A stretch of 64,000 bases of DNA, from positions 620,001-684,000 of the forward strand of contig NZ_NETK01000002.1 of the NCBI RefSeq assembly GCF_002343915.1, given 5' to 3'. The notes beneath the pieces were generated by a model. The model was not told the DNA's origin. It ran no database searches and saw only the letters and a program-made list of their open reading frames with translations. The stretch's first letter is position 1. Every line of letters starts with the position of its first letter. Source of the stretch: Nannocystis exedens. Its GTDB lineage: Bacteria; Myxococcota_A; Polyangia; Nannocystales; Nannocystaceae. Made by a program: the position numbers and the translations under genes. Below are positions 34,926 to 43,499 of this stretch, piece after piece.

Positions 34926-34962
34926 GCGGCTCCGCGCTTCGGCGCGGGGCCGCTTGTGTTTT
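34926..34962 (+). terminator. Intrinsic terminator of the paralogue A lipoprotein gene
   Basis: A 12-bp stem (34926-34937 with 34942-34953, one G-T pair) around a TTCG tetraloop is followed by TTGTGTTTT, 28 nt after the stop codon. Confidence 0.8.
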
Positions 34963-35150
34963 CGCGGGCGCGGGCGAGTCCGCGTGCGGCCTCGGACGAG
35001 CGACGGCGCGGACGACGGCGAGCTGTCGCAGGGCCGGTGTCGGCGACGGCGATCAGGCTGTACGGGCCCGGGTCGAGGTGGTCGATGCGCCGGCTGCCGG
35101 TCGCGCTGTCGATCATCTCGAGCTCGCTGCCGGACGGGCGGTGACCGCGA

Positions 35151-35366
35151 TCTTGCGCGTGATGGGGCGAGGTTCGGCGGGCGCAGGGCGGGCGTCGATC
35201 TCGGTCCTGCGCGTGATGGGGCGAGGTTCCGCGGGTGCAGGGCGGGCGTCGATCTCGGTCCTGCGCGTGATGGGGCGAGGTTCGGCGGGCGCAGGGTCGA
35301 CCGCGGCGTTGCGATGGATGAGGCGAGGTCCGCGGGCGCAGGACGAGCGTCGATCTCGGCGACGCG
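35151..35366. repeat. Tandem repeat, 54-bp unit, about four copies
   Basis: GATGGGGCGAGGTTC begins at 35161, 35215 and 35269, giving an exact period of 54 bp. A fourth, diverged and slightly shorter copy starts near 35317. The stretch lies between the two paralogous lipoprotein genes. The period is a multiple of three and several frames are open through it, but no start signal or domain supports a gene. Confidence 0.8.
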
Positions 35367-35542
35367 ATCGGCGGAGGCGGGCAGAGGAAGGGGCCGGGAT
35401 CGCCGGGTCTGGCGAGCTCGGCTTTCCGCGGACGTGGTTCTCGGCGAGGTCGTCGCGTTCGTCCGCGGATTGACTTCGCCGGCGGCACGCGGTGTGATCG
35501 CGCCACGCCGGGCCCCGGGCCCGTCACGCCAAGGAGATCTCG

Positions 35543-36343
35543 ATGTCGCGCGTCGCCCTGTCTCTCGCTCTCGCGCTCGCGTGGGCCCCGCTCGCCGGCT
35601 GTGCCGTGAGCGCCAGCGCCAGCACTGGCTCGGGGGCCATGTCCTCTGGGACAGGTCCTCAGGGCAAGCCGGCGCGGCGGGTCGACGAGGCCGGGGGGGA
35701 GGCCGGCGGGGGCGGGGCGGCGCCGGCCGGTCCGCCGCCGTGTCAGCCGGCGCTCGCGGATACCCCCACGGCGCTGTTCGGCACGCGGATCCTGGTGCGG
35801 ATGCCGAAGGGGGTCGAGCTGGCCGAGCAGAACCCGTTCTACGCCCAGGCGGTCGCGCCCGACCAGGCGACGAGCTGCGGGCAGCCGGTGGCGTACGCGG
35901 CGGTCGGCTTCTTCGAGTACCCGAACGCGCCGGTCACGGCGGTGCGTGATCAGGTGCTCGAGCTGCGCGGGATCGCCAAGGGCACGGCGACGTGGGAGGA
36001 CGAGGGGACCCGCGGAAAGACGTACACCGGCGCTTACTCGGCGCCGGCCGACGCGGCCACCGGGGCGCCGGCGGTGCGCGGGTGGTTCGTGCTGCGCGAC
36101 GCGAACGACAAGTACGGCTACTTCGCGCTGTACGAGACCGACCCGGCCCACTGGGACGCGCTGAAGCCGGTGCTGGTGGCGAGCGGCAAGTCGCTGCTGG
36201 TGAAGCCGCGATCGATCGCGTCGCCGGTCGACGCGCAGGTCAGCGCTGCGCCGCCCGCGGGTGGGAGCGCGGGCGGCGGGCTCACGGCCGAGCCGGCGGG
36301 CGCCAAGCCGGCCAAGCCCGCCAAGGACGTGAAGGCCAAATAA
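35543..36343 (+). CDS. Lipoprotein, paralogue B of the 34140 gene (266 aa)
   Basis: A lipobox (LAGC, Cys about 20), a Ser/Gly/Ala linker, then the same domain as the gene at 34140. Shared blocks are DTPTALFGTRILVRMPKGVELAEQNPFYAQ, a Cys near CQPAL and another in SCGQP, GKTYTGAYSAP and GWFVLRDANDKYGYFALYETDPAHWDAL. The C-terminus is Ala/Lys-rich. The linker contains a near-perfect hairpin-motif copy (35637-35656, CCATGTCC-TCTG-GGACAGGT) that paralogue A lacks. AAGGAG lies about ten nt before the ATG. Confidence 0.8.
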   Translation: MSRVALSLALALAWAPLAGCAVSASASTGSGAMSSGTGPQGKPARRVDEAGGEAGGGGAAPAGPPPCQPALADTPTALFGTRILVRMPKGVELAEQNPFYAQAVAPDQATSCGQPVAYAAVGFFEYPNAPVTAVRDQVLELRGIAKGTATWEDEGTRGKTYTGAYSAPADAATGAPAVRGWFVLRDANDKYGYFALYETDPAHWDALKPVLVASGKSLLVKPRSIASPVDAQVSAAPPAGGSAGGGLTAEPAGAKPAKPAKDVKAK

Positions 36344-36443
36344 CGGCGGCGGGGCTAACGCACGCGGTCCTCGAACCGAGGCGCTTGCGGGCCGCATCAC
36401 AGTCGAGTAAAAGCCGCAGGTCCCAGCCGCGCGTGGCGCTCGT

Positions 36444-36516
36444 GACCCTGTCGTCCAGAGGCCTAGGACAGTGGCCTTTCACGCCACCAACACGGGTTCG
36501 AATCCCGTCAGGGTCG
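36444..36516 (+). tRNA. tRNA-Glu (anticodon TTC)
   Basis: A 7-bp acceptor stem GACCCTG/CAGGGTC, anticodon arm GTGGC-CTTTCAC-GCCAC with anticodon TTC, and a T arm with GGTTCGAATCC. The discriminator is G and CCA is not encoded. Confidence 0.95.
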
Positions 36517-36560
36517 TCTCTCACGCGCGGCTGGGCCCTTGAGCTCGCCTCAGGGGCTCA

Positions 36561-36633
<73 letters not shown>

Positions 36634-36766
36634 TTCGCTTCACGGCCCTCTCGGGCCGGAGGGCCTCCGGGCCGAGGCCCCGCGAGGCGCCTCGGAGCGG
36701 ACGGCCGCTCGCGCATGGAAGCCGGCCTGCGGGGCGGCAGGGCCCGGAAACTGGCCGCTCCGAGAT

Positions 36767-36779
36767 CTTCTGTTATGGT
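36767..36779 (+). promoter_or_regulatory. Putative promoter element CTTCTGTTATGGT
   Basis: Identical 13-mer to 4114-4126. With TATGGT at 36774-36779 as -10, transcription would start about 24 nt before the ATG at 36810, leaving room for the Shine-Dalgarno CAGGAGG (36796-36802). Confidence 0.45.
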
Positions 36780-36809
36780 GGCGCTGAGCCCGCCTCAGGA
36801 GGTTTCGCC

Positions 36810-37811
36810 ATGTGGATCGCACGCGGCCCGACTCTCGCCGTCAGCTTCACCGTGGCCATGGGCGTGGGGGCGTCGCTGGCCGCGGCGGCTCCCGCCGACG
36901 CGCTGTCGGCCTGCCTGGACCGGTGCAACCGCGCGCGGCTGTCGGACACCAACCGGGCGACCTGTCGCCTGGACTGCGAGCAGGACGCGGCGACCGATCC
37001 GGAGCTGATCCGCTCGCAGATCGCGGGAAAGGCGAAGACGGGGGCAGGGCCGAAGCCGACGCCGTCGCCGAGGCCGACGCCGACGCCGCCGACGCCGACG
37101 TCGACAGGCCGGGCGGCGTGCAAGGCGGAGTGCGCGGCCGATCGGACGCTGTCAACCGACGACCGGGCGACCTGCCAGCTCGAGTGCGACCAACTGGAGG
37201 AGACGGCAGGGACGGGGCGGCCGAGCGGGGCGAGCGCGACGGCGAGCGGCGCGACGAACGGACCCGCGAGCGCCGCGACGGGCGGTCCCATCGCGGTGGC
37301 GACCGGTTCGGTGGCGCCGCCGAGCCTGGGAGTCGGGCCGTCTAGCTTTTTGGCCATGTGCCTCGAGACATGTCGTAAGGGACCGGTCAGGTTGAAGGCG
37401 ACCGACCTGGCGACCTGCCGCCTGACCTGCGAGAACTCGGCGAGCGTGGTCGACGTGGCGCTCGACGCGGTGCCGACGGGGTGGATCACGGCCGCGCCGG
37501 CGCCGACGGTGATGACGGCGCCGCGGCCAGCCCCGGCGACGGTGACGGCCACGCCGACCGCTACGCCGCCGACGCGGCCGCCGGCCACCAGCACGCCCGG
37601 GGCGGCCGCGGGTGGCTCGTGTCAGGCGGCGCGGACGACCTGCGAGGGCGCGTGCGTGAAGGTGCAGGCGCAGTGCGAGCGCGGGTGCAGCAAGCAGAAA
37701 ATCGAGACGGACCGCGAGACGTGCAAGCTCGACTGCGGCGAGAACCTCGGGCTCTGCACGGCCGACTGCACCGGCGCGCACGCGAGCTGCGTCAACCGCG
37801 GGAGCCGCTGA
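36810..37811 (+). CDS. Exported Cys-rich protein with four twin-CX3C repeats (333 aa)
   Basis: A signal peptide (about residues 1-27) is followed by units of the form C-x3-C-x(11-14)-C-x3-C: CLDRC...CRLDC, CKAEC...CQLEC, CLETC...CRLTC and CERGC...CKLDC. The spacers are 12, 13, 14 and 11 residues and most contain a D-x-A/E-T-C step. Long Pro/Thr/Ala-rich linkers separate the units. Each unit should form a disulfide-stapled helical hairpin outside the cytoplasm. I know of no named family; the spacing equals that of mitochondrial small Tim proteins, presumably by convergence. A hairpin-motif copy lies at 37368-37387. Confidence 0.75.
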   Translation: MWIARGPTLAVSFTVAMGVGASLAAAAPADALSACLDRCNRARLSDTNRATCRLDCEQDAATDPELIRSQIAGKAKTGAGPKPTPSPRPTPTPPTPTSTGRAACKAECAADRTLSTDDRATCQLECDQLEETAGTGRPSGASATASGATNGPASAATGGPIAVATGSVAPPSLGVGPSSFLAMCLETCRKGPVRLKATDLATCRLTCENSASVVDVALDAVPTGWITAAPAPTVMTAPRPAPATVTATPTATPPTRPPATSTPGAAAGGSCQAARTTCEGACVKVQAQCERGCSKQKIETDRETCKLDCGENLGLCTADCTGAHASCVNRGSR

Positions 37812-37891
37812 AGCGGGCTCGCGGGCCCGCTCTCGGCCGCGAGCTGATGGGTTGCGTCGCGCGAGCTCGAGCTGGGGTGACGAGAGCTGCG

Positions 37892-38875
37892 TCAGCTGCG
37901 AGGGCTGGGGAGCGGGCGGGCGGCGAGGTCGAGGAAGGCGAGGCGGAGGGTCTCGCCGACGGCGCCGAGGCTGCGCGCGTCGAGCTTGTCGCGCGTGTCG
38001 GCGTGGGTGTGCCAGGCGGGGTAGTCGTAGTCGATGAGCAGGATCGAGGGCACGCCGGCCTCGTCGAGCGGGACGTGATCGTCGAGCAGCGGCACGGCCA
38101 GCGGGGCGGGGTCGAAGGCGGTGAAGCCGTGCGCCTGTCCGATCGACCAGATCCGTTCGATCAGCGCCGGGTGCTGGGCCAGGCTGGCGCGGTCGGGCTG
38201 GATCCGCAGGTCACGGTCCCCGACCATGTCGAGGACGACGCCGAACTCGGCGCGGGCCACCAGGGGGAAGCGGCCCTGGAGGACCTCCGTGGCGAGCGCG
38301 CGCGAGCCGGCGAGGTACGGGCCGAGCTCCGGGCGGCCGAGCTCCTCGCCGTCGAACAGGATGACGGTGAGGCCGATGTCCGGCGGGAGCTGGCGGACGA
38401 GCAGCGGCACGAGCTCGAGCACGACGGCGAGGCCGCTGGTGCCGTCGTTGGCGCCGATGATCGGCTGGTCGCGGCGCGAAGGGTCGGGGTCGGACTCGGC
38501 CCACGGGCGGGTGTCGAAGTGCGTGGCGAGGATGAACCGGCGCGGCGCCTCGGGGCGGACGTGGCCGAGGAGCGTGGTCATGTCGAAGCCGACGCCGGTG
38601 AGCGGGTCGGCGCCGCGGTGCTCGAGGCGGTCGACCACGGCGGCGCCGGCGGCCTGTAGATCGACCGCGAGCGCCTCGATCGCGCCGGCCCGCCGCGCGT
38701 CGCCGAGCGCTCGCGGGTAGCGGTCGAGGAGGAGGTCGACCCGCGCGAGCGCGGCGGCGCCCGAGAAGCGCTCGCCGGTGTCGGCGCTGCCGGCGAGGCC
38801 CGACGACGGCAACCCCGGCGGTCGGCCGCAGGCCAGGACGAGACCGGCGAACGCGAGGAGGCTGCGGAGGTGCAT
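37892..38875 (-). CDS. M28-family zinc peptidase / glutaminyl cyclase-like lipoprotein
   Basis: A lipobox (LVLACG, Cys about 16) anchors an M28 domain. Zinc ligands are visible as HFD in ILATHFDTRPW, D in GANDGTSGLAV, EE in DGEELGRP, D in VVLDMVGD and a late H in PAWHTHADTRDKL. The order and the W-H-T-H-A-D-T block fit the glutaminyl-peptide cyclotransferase-like branch, so either aminopeptidase or cyclase activity is possible. ATG 38875 is chosen next to the lipobox; ATG 38890 adds five residues. Confidence 0.85.
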   Translation of the reverse strand: MHLRSLLAFAGLVLACGRPPGLPSSGLAGSADTGERFSGAAALARVDLLLDRYPRALGDARRAGAIEALAVDLQAAGAAVVDRLEHRGADPLTGVGFDMTTLLGHVRPEAPRRFILATHFDTRPWAESDPDPSRRDQPIIGANDGTSGLAVVLELVPLLVRQLPPDIGLTVILFDGEELGRPELGPYLAGSRALATEVLQGRFPLVARAEFGVVLDMVGDRDLRIQPDRASLAQHPALIERIWSIGQAHGFTAFDPAPLAVPLLDDHVPLDEAGVPSILLIDYDYPAWHTHADTRDKLDARSLGAVGETLRLAFLDLAARPLPSPRS

Positions 38876-39096
38876 GCGCAGCCCTGGCATGCCCTGCGGA
38901 CGGGGCGCGCGCAAGGGGGAAACGCCGGCGTCGGCGCCGGAGCGCGCGGGAGCGGAGCGACGACCCGAGCTCGCGCGATGACCCAGGCCGTGACGCGAGC
39001 TCGCGCGCCCCGAGCAGGAGCTCGCCGGCACCGAGCGCGGACGGGAGCGGTCGGCAGGGCCGGGATGTATGCGCTTCGGGACATGCCCATCGAGTA

Positions 39097-39126
39097 ATGT
39101 CCTGAAAGGCATGTTCTTCAGGACAT
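39097..39126. repeat. Stem-loop in a cluster of hairpin half-sites
   Basis: ATGTCCTGAA (39097-39106) and TTCAGGACAT (39117-39126) are perfect 10-bp arms around a 10-nt loop that itself contains GGCATGT. Further half-sites lie at 39079-39088 (GGGACATGCC) and 39138-39143 (CCTGTC). It sits just downstream, on the minus strand, of the frameshifted HEAT-repeat gene and may serve as its transcript end. Confidence 0.6.
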
Positions 39127-39172
39127 GTCTTTATGAACCTGTCGCTGAACGACCCTCGGCTTCACGCGGGGT

Positions 39173-39818
39173 TCATGGCAGGCGTTCGAGCAGCTTGAGC
39201 GTGCGTCGGGCCTCGCGGGCGACCGAGGGGCGCGGGTCGGCGACCAGGGCGGCGACGGCGGGGCGGTCGGGGCGACGGCCGAACTCCGACAGGGTGGCGA
39301 GGGCGCCGACCAGGGCGGGGCGGGTGGCGCCTGTTTCGGCGAGGGCCGCAAGGGCACGGCCGCGGTAGTCGATCGCGCCGAACGTGTCGGCGAGGAGGAT
39401 CCGCGCGTGATGGCGCACCAGGCCGTGCGGGTCGAAGGTGGCCCGGACGAGGGCTTCGCGGTCGCCGCGGGCGGCGAAGCCACGGACGCCGGCGACGCGG
39501 ACGGCGGGGTTGCGGTCGGCGGCGAGCATCGGCGCGAGCTCCCGGAGCGCGGAAGGCGGCGTGATCGCGGGGTCGAGGGCGAGCTGCGCGGCCCAGATCC
39601 GCAGCCGTTGATCGCGGCGGCCGAGCGCGGCGGCGAGGACGTCGCGGGTCGAGCGCGGGCACGAGGGTGATCGGCTGGCCGGCGAGGATGTCGTCGAGCT
39701 CGGCGGCGGCCTGCTGCACGCGCGTGGTGGCGCGGTGGAGCAGGTCGGCGGCGCGGAGCAGGATCCGCGCGACCGGGGCGGCTCGTCGGAGCGCGCGGGC
39801 TCGCGGGCATGGGGACAT
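39173..39818 (-). pseudogene. HEAT-repeat protein interrupted by a frameshift
   Basis: The 3' part (39173-39529 and its upstream open frame) encodes HEAT-type repeats such as RNPAVRVAGVRGFAARGDREALV and DPHGLVRHHARILLADTFG. Continuing upstream in that frame gives good protein (DVLAAALGRRDQRLRIWAAQLALDP) until about 39660 but no start codon. In the neighbouring frame a plausible N-terminus begins at ATG 39818 (ARILLRAADLLHRATTRVQQAAAELDDILAGQP). Joining them needs a one-base shift near 39650-39670. It could be a decayed gene or a sequencing error. HEAT repeats of this kind scaffold protein contacts. Confidence 0.5.
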
Positions 39819-39941
39819 GCTGCCGCGAGCGCGGGCAGGAGCTCCAGCCTTCACGGCGGCGGGGTCGAGCGAGGGCGAGGTCGATGGCGTGCGACCTGCG
39901 AGCGAGTGGCCGACGCCGCGCGCGCGGTGTATGTCTCGGCC

Positions 39942-40400
39942 ATGATGGCAGACGATCGACCGAAGGCGAATTCGACGGCGTACACCCGGCGCGAGCTGCT
40001 TGGGGCGGGGGCGGGGGTGGTGAGCCTGGTGGTGGTCGGCTGCGTCGGCAAGCTGCCGCCCGCGCACGAGGTGCCGGCCGAAGGCGGCGAGGTGGCGATC
40101 GCGCTCGCGGACGCGCCCGAGCTGGCGCAGCCGGGCGGGGTGATGACGCTGGCGGTGGCGGGGATCAAAAAGCCGGTGCTGGTGGTCCGCGACGGCGAAG
40201 GCTACGAGGCGCTGCTGCTCAAATGCACGCACATGGGCTGCACCCCCGGCTGGAACGCGGCCGAGCGCAGCCTCGACTGCCCGTGCCACGGCTCGCGCTT
40301 CGACGCTCAGGGGGCGGTGCTGAAGGGGCCGGCCAAGGCGCCGCTGGAGAGGTTCGCGGTGACGTCCGACGGGTCGACGCTGCGCTTCCGCGTGGCATAG
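39942..40400 (+). CDS. Rieske [2Fe-2S] lipoprotein with twin-arginine-type signal (152 aa)
   Basis: The signal (TRRELLGAGAGVVSLVVVGC, Cys34) combines an RR pair with a lipobox, suggesting Tat export of a folded cofactor protein followed by lipidation. The Rieske motifs are complete: C95-T-H97 with C100, and C113-x-C115-H116 (CPCHGSRF). Electron transfer through the 2Fe-2S cluster is the expected role. No cytochrome b or oxygenase gene is nearby, so its partner is unknown. Start: ATGATG, first ATG chosen. Confidence 0.85.
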   Translation: MMADDRPKANSTAYTRRELLGAGAGVVSLVVVGCVGKLPPAHEVPAEGGEVAIALADAPELAQPGGVMTLAVAGIKKPVLVVRDGEGYEALLLKCTHMGCTPGWNAAERSLDCPCHGSRFDAQGAVLKGPAKAPLERFAVTSDGSTLRFRVA

Positions 40401-40439
40401 GGCTGCGGAAGTCAGGTGCTCGGTCGCGCCCGGCGGGGG

Positions 40440-41155
40440 TCACGGCGGGCGCTCCTCGCTCTCGCCGCGGGCCGACGCGCGAAGGGTCGGAGCGGGCGAG
40501 CCCGCCGTGAGGCGCTCCCCGACGAGGAGCGGGCGTCGCCGAGGTGCGCGGATCCTCGCCGCGGTGCGCTCGACCTCGGCGCGGAGGGCGGCGTCGGGGC
40601 GGACGAAGCTGGTCCAGGCGATGTCCTCGCGCTCGGGGTCGTACTCCCGCAGGCCGACGATCCGGCCGCGGCCGACGATCGCGTGGCTCGGCAGGTCCTG
40701 CAGACCGCCGATGGTCTCGACGCGCAGGACGTCGGCGGGTTTGAGCAGGAGTTCGAGCTGGCGCCGCAGCAACATCAGACCGTCGAGGCTGGCGACGAGG
40801 CGGTAGACGGGGGTTTCGGGCGGGACGAAGGCGCGCAGGGCGTCGAGGTGCTCGGGCAGGGCCAGCAGCGGCTGTCCTCCGCGACAGGTCGCAGGGCCAG
40901 CGGGGCGACGGCCGACCTGCTGGCCTTGACGCCGAGGCCCGAGAAAGCCTGGAAGTGGGCGAGGCTGGCGGGGCCGCTCCAGCGGAAGAACCGGCGCGCG
41001 AGCTCGACGTACGCCTCGTCCTCGGCGAGGGCGAAGCCGGTCAGCGGCGAGTCGGTCGAGCGGACGTAGGCGTAGCGCTGCTGATCGAGGCGGCCGCCCA
41101 TGGGCTGGCGGCGGATCTGGCCGGCCGTCTGCAGCCGGCCGAGCACGAGCGGCAA
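40440..41155 (-). pseudogene. Broken winged-helix (AlkZ/YcaQ-like, HTH_42) gene
   Basis: The upstream piece (40870-41155) reads QIRRQPMGGRLDQQRYAYV...YVELARRFFRWSGPASLAHFQAFSGLGVKAS, as in winged-helix DNA glycosylase-type proteins. The remaining protein (LLALPEHLDALRAF... to LREYDPEREDIAWTSFV) continues in another frame down to 40440. The switch falls within the hairpin motif at 40871-40889 (GCTGTCC-TCCG-CGACAGGT). The start (TTG 41155) is far inside the usual protein, so about 120 N-terminal residues are missing. The family assignment is by eye and tentative. Confidence 0.5.
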
Positions 41156-41267
41156 GGGGGTGGATCGCGCGTCACGCCGGCACTCGGCACACCGAGACGG
41201 GTCGCTCGACTGGCGGCGCGACGGACGACTTCAGTCGAAGAGCGCGGAGACGGCGCGGTCTTTCAAG

Positions 41268-41303
41268 CCCTGTCCTTCGAGACCTGTGCGAAGGAACATG
41301 TCC
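41268..41303. repeat. Overlapping hairpin-motif copies in an intergenic region
   Basis: CCCTGTCC-TTCG-AGACCTGT (41268-41287) is followed by GCGA and AGGAACATGTCC (41292-41303), chaining three half-sites at four-nt spacing. It lies between the broken winged-helix gene and the M13 peptidase gene. Confidence 0.6.
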
Positions 41304-41384
41304 TCGAGCGCCGGCTCGACGTCGCCGTCGCACGGGGCGACCGGGGGCGGCGCTGCGCGGAGGGCTCGCAGCGCCGCGGGCGGC

Positions 41385-43499
41385 TCACCAGACCTCGCAG
41401 GCGTCCTTGGCGCGCATGGCGGCGCCGGGCTGGCACTGGAAGGCCTCCCAGAAGCCGGAGAAGTGGGCCAGCGGGACGTTGACGCGCTGCTTGGGGGGGC
41501 TGTGCGGGTCGATGGTGGCGCGCAGGCGCTGGCTCTCGGGGGTCTCGTGGGTGCACCAGCCCTGGGCGAAGCCGATGAAGAACAACTGCTCGGAGGTGAG
41601 GCCCTGGATCAGCGGCTCTTCGGGCTTCTTGCTGGCGTGCAGCTTGTAGCCGGCGTAGGCGGCCTTGATCCCGCCGAAGTCGGCGATGTTCTCGCCGAGG
41701 GTGAGCTTGCCGTTGAGCTTGACCGCGGGCAGCACCTCGATGCCGCCGTAGGTGGTCTCGATGCACTTGGCGCGGGTCTCGAACTTGGCGGCGACGCCCG
41801 GGTCCCACCACTCGCGCAGGACGCCGTCCTTGTCGAACTTGCGGCCCTGGTCGTCGAAGCCGTGGCTGAGCTCGTGGCCCATGACCATGCCGATGCCGCC
41901 GAAGTTCATCGCCATCGGGAAGTCGGCGCTGAAGTACGGCGGCTGGAGGATGCCGGCCGGGAACACCATCTCGTTGGCGCTCGGGTTGTAGTAGGCGTTG
42001 ACCAGCGCCGGCGGCATGTGCCACTCGCCCTTGTCGACCGGCTTGCCGACGCGGTCGAAGTCCCGCTGCAGCAGGAACTTGCGGATCGCCTGGCCGTTGG
42101 CGGCGTGGCCGGTGCGCTGCAGCTTGAGCTTGCCGTAGTCGCGCCACTTGTCGGGGTAGCCGATCTTGTTGTGGAGCGCCTTGGCCTTCTCGAGCGCGCG
42201 CTGGCGCGTGGCGTCGTCCATCCACGCGAGCGCGGGCAGGCCGGCGGCGAACGCCTCCTCGATGGCGGCGATCATCTCGAGGGCGATGTCCTTGCTGGCG
42301 CCGGCGAACCGCTCCTTGACGAAGGCCTGCCCGACGAGCTCGCCGAGGCCCAGGTTGGCCCAGCCGACGCACCGCTCCCACCGCGGCGACAGCTCCTTGG
42401 CGCCGGTCAGCGCCGCGGTGAACTGGAAGTCGGCGTCGACGATGTCCTTGCTCAGGGCGGGCGCGCTGGCGCGGAGGATGTGCCAGCGCAGGTAGGCCTG
42501 CAGGGTGTTCGGGTCGGTGCCGCGCAGCAGCCCGCCGAGCTTCTCGAAGTAGCTCGGGACGGTGACGTTGACGTCGGCGCCGAGCTTGGTGTAGCCGAAC
42601 GCCTTGAAGAAGCCGGCCCAGTTGAGCTCGGGGTCGAGCTTGGCGAGGCCCTCGACGCCGAGCAGGTTGTAAGTCTTGTCGGGGTCGCGCATCTGATCGC
42701 GCGGGGTCTGCAGCTCGGCCAGCGCGGTCTCGAAGGCGACGATCTTGGCGGCGAGGTCGGTCGCGACCTCGGGGGCGTCGCCGAGGAAGCCGAGCATGCG
42801 CGCGACGTGGGCCTGGTAGGCGGCCAGCAGCGCCTTGGTGCGCTCGTCGGTCTTGAGGTAGAAGTCGCGGTCGGGCAGGCCGGTGCCGCCCTGGTCGACG
42901 AAGACGACGTAGACGTCGGGGCGCTTGGGATCGGGCTCGACGAACAGGTCGAACAGCGGGCCGTGGCCGCCGAACTGGTCGGCGTCGAGGCCGCCGACGA
43001 CGGTCATCATGGTGTTGGCGTCCTTGACGCCCTTCACCCGCGCGAGCAGGGGCTTGAGCGGAGCGATGCCGGCCTTGTCGATCGCGGGCTCGTCCATGCA
43101 CGCGGCGTAGAAGGCGCCGAGCTTGCTCTCGACCGGGTCCTTCGACTTGCCGGCGGCGGACCGCTCGAGGATCGCGCGCAGGACCTGGTTGTTGCGGTCG
43201 GTGACTTCGCCGAAGCCGCGGCCGTAGCGGGGCTTGTCGGCGGGGGGCGGGGTCTTCCGCAGCCAGCCGCCGCAGGCGTACTGATAGAAGTCGGTGCAGG
43301 GGTCGACGTTGGTGTCGAGCGCCGCGAGCACGCCGGCGCCGATCGGCTCGCGCGCGACGAGGTTGGCCCGCTGCACCGGCGAGGGCGCCGGCGCGGCGAC
43401 GGGCTCGGGCTTGGGCGCCGGGGTCTCCGTGGCCGCCGGACGGTCGCAGGCGAGGGCGAACAGGGCCAGGACGCAGGGCGAGAGCGAGAGGCGTGACAT
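41385..43499 (-). CDS. M13-family (neprilysin/PepO-type) zinc endopeptidase lipoprotein
   Basis: A lipobox (ALFALAC, Cys about 18) and a Pro/Ala linker precede a full M13 protein. The N-terminal domain has VDPCTDFYQYACGGW; the zinc site is H542-E-L-S-H546 with ENIADFGG about 60 residues later. The C-terminus ends in the family-typical C-x-x-W (CEVW). 704 aa is normal. It cleaves peptides in the periplasm or at the outer membrane. No operon partner; a CATCGT box lies eight nt before the ATG. Confidence 0.95.
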   Translation of the reverse strand: MSRLSLSPCVLALFALACDRPAATETPAPKPEPVAAPAPSPVQRANLVAREPIGAGVLAALDTNVDPCTDFYQYACGGWLRKTPPPADKPRYGRGFGEVTDRNNQVLRAILERSAAGKSKDPVESKLGAFYAACMDEPAIDKAGIAPLKPLLARVKGVKDANTMMTVVGGLDADQFGGHGPLFDLFVEPDPKRPDVYVVFVDQGGTGLPDRDFYLKTDERTKALLAAYQAHVARMLGFLGDAPEVATDLAAKIVAFETALAELQTPRDQMRDPDKTYNLLGVEGLAKLDPELNWAGFFKAFGYTKLGADVNVTVPSYFEKLGGLLRGTDPNTLQAYLRWHILRASAPALSKDIVDADFQFTAALTGAKELSPRWERCVGWANLGLGELVGQAFVKERFAGASKDIALEMIAAIEEAFAAGLPALAWMDDATRQRALEKAKALHNKIGYPDKWRDYGKLKLQRTGHAANGQAIRKFLLQRDFDRVGKPVDKGEWHMPPALVNAYYNPSANEMVFPAGILQPPYFSADFPMAMNFGGIGMVMGHELSHGFDDQGRKFDKDGVLREWWDPGVAAKFETRAKCIETTYGGIEVLPAVKLNGKLTLGENIADFGGIKAAYAGYKLHASKKPEEPLIQGLTSEQLFFIGFAQGWCTHETPESQRLRATIDPHSPPKQRVNVPLAHFSGFWEAFQCQPGAAMRAKDACEVW

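Noticed and set aside
35078-35473. A protein of 18-aa repeats encoded by the 54-bp tandem repeat
   Set aside because: No Shine-Dalgarno or TANNNT box before it, several frames are equally open, and flanking sequence lacks coding bias.
37814-37833. GC-rich hairpin after the twin-CX3C gene as a terminator
   Set aside because: The 7-bp stem AGCGGGC/GCCCGCT lacks a T tract, so it is too weak to call.
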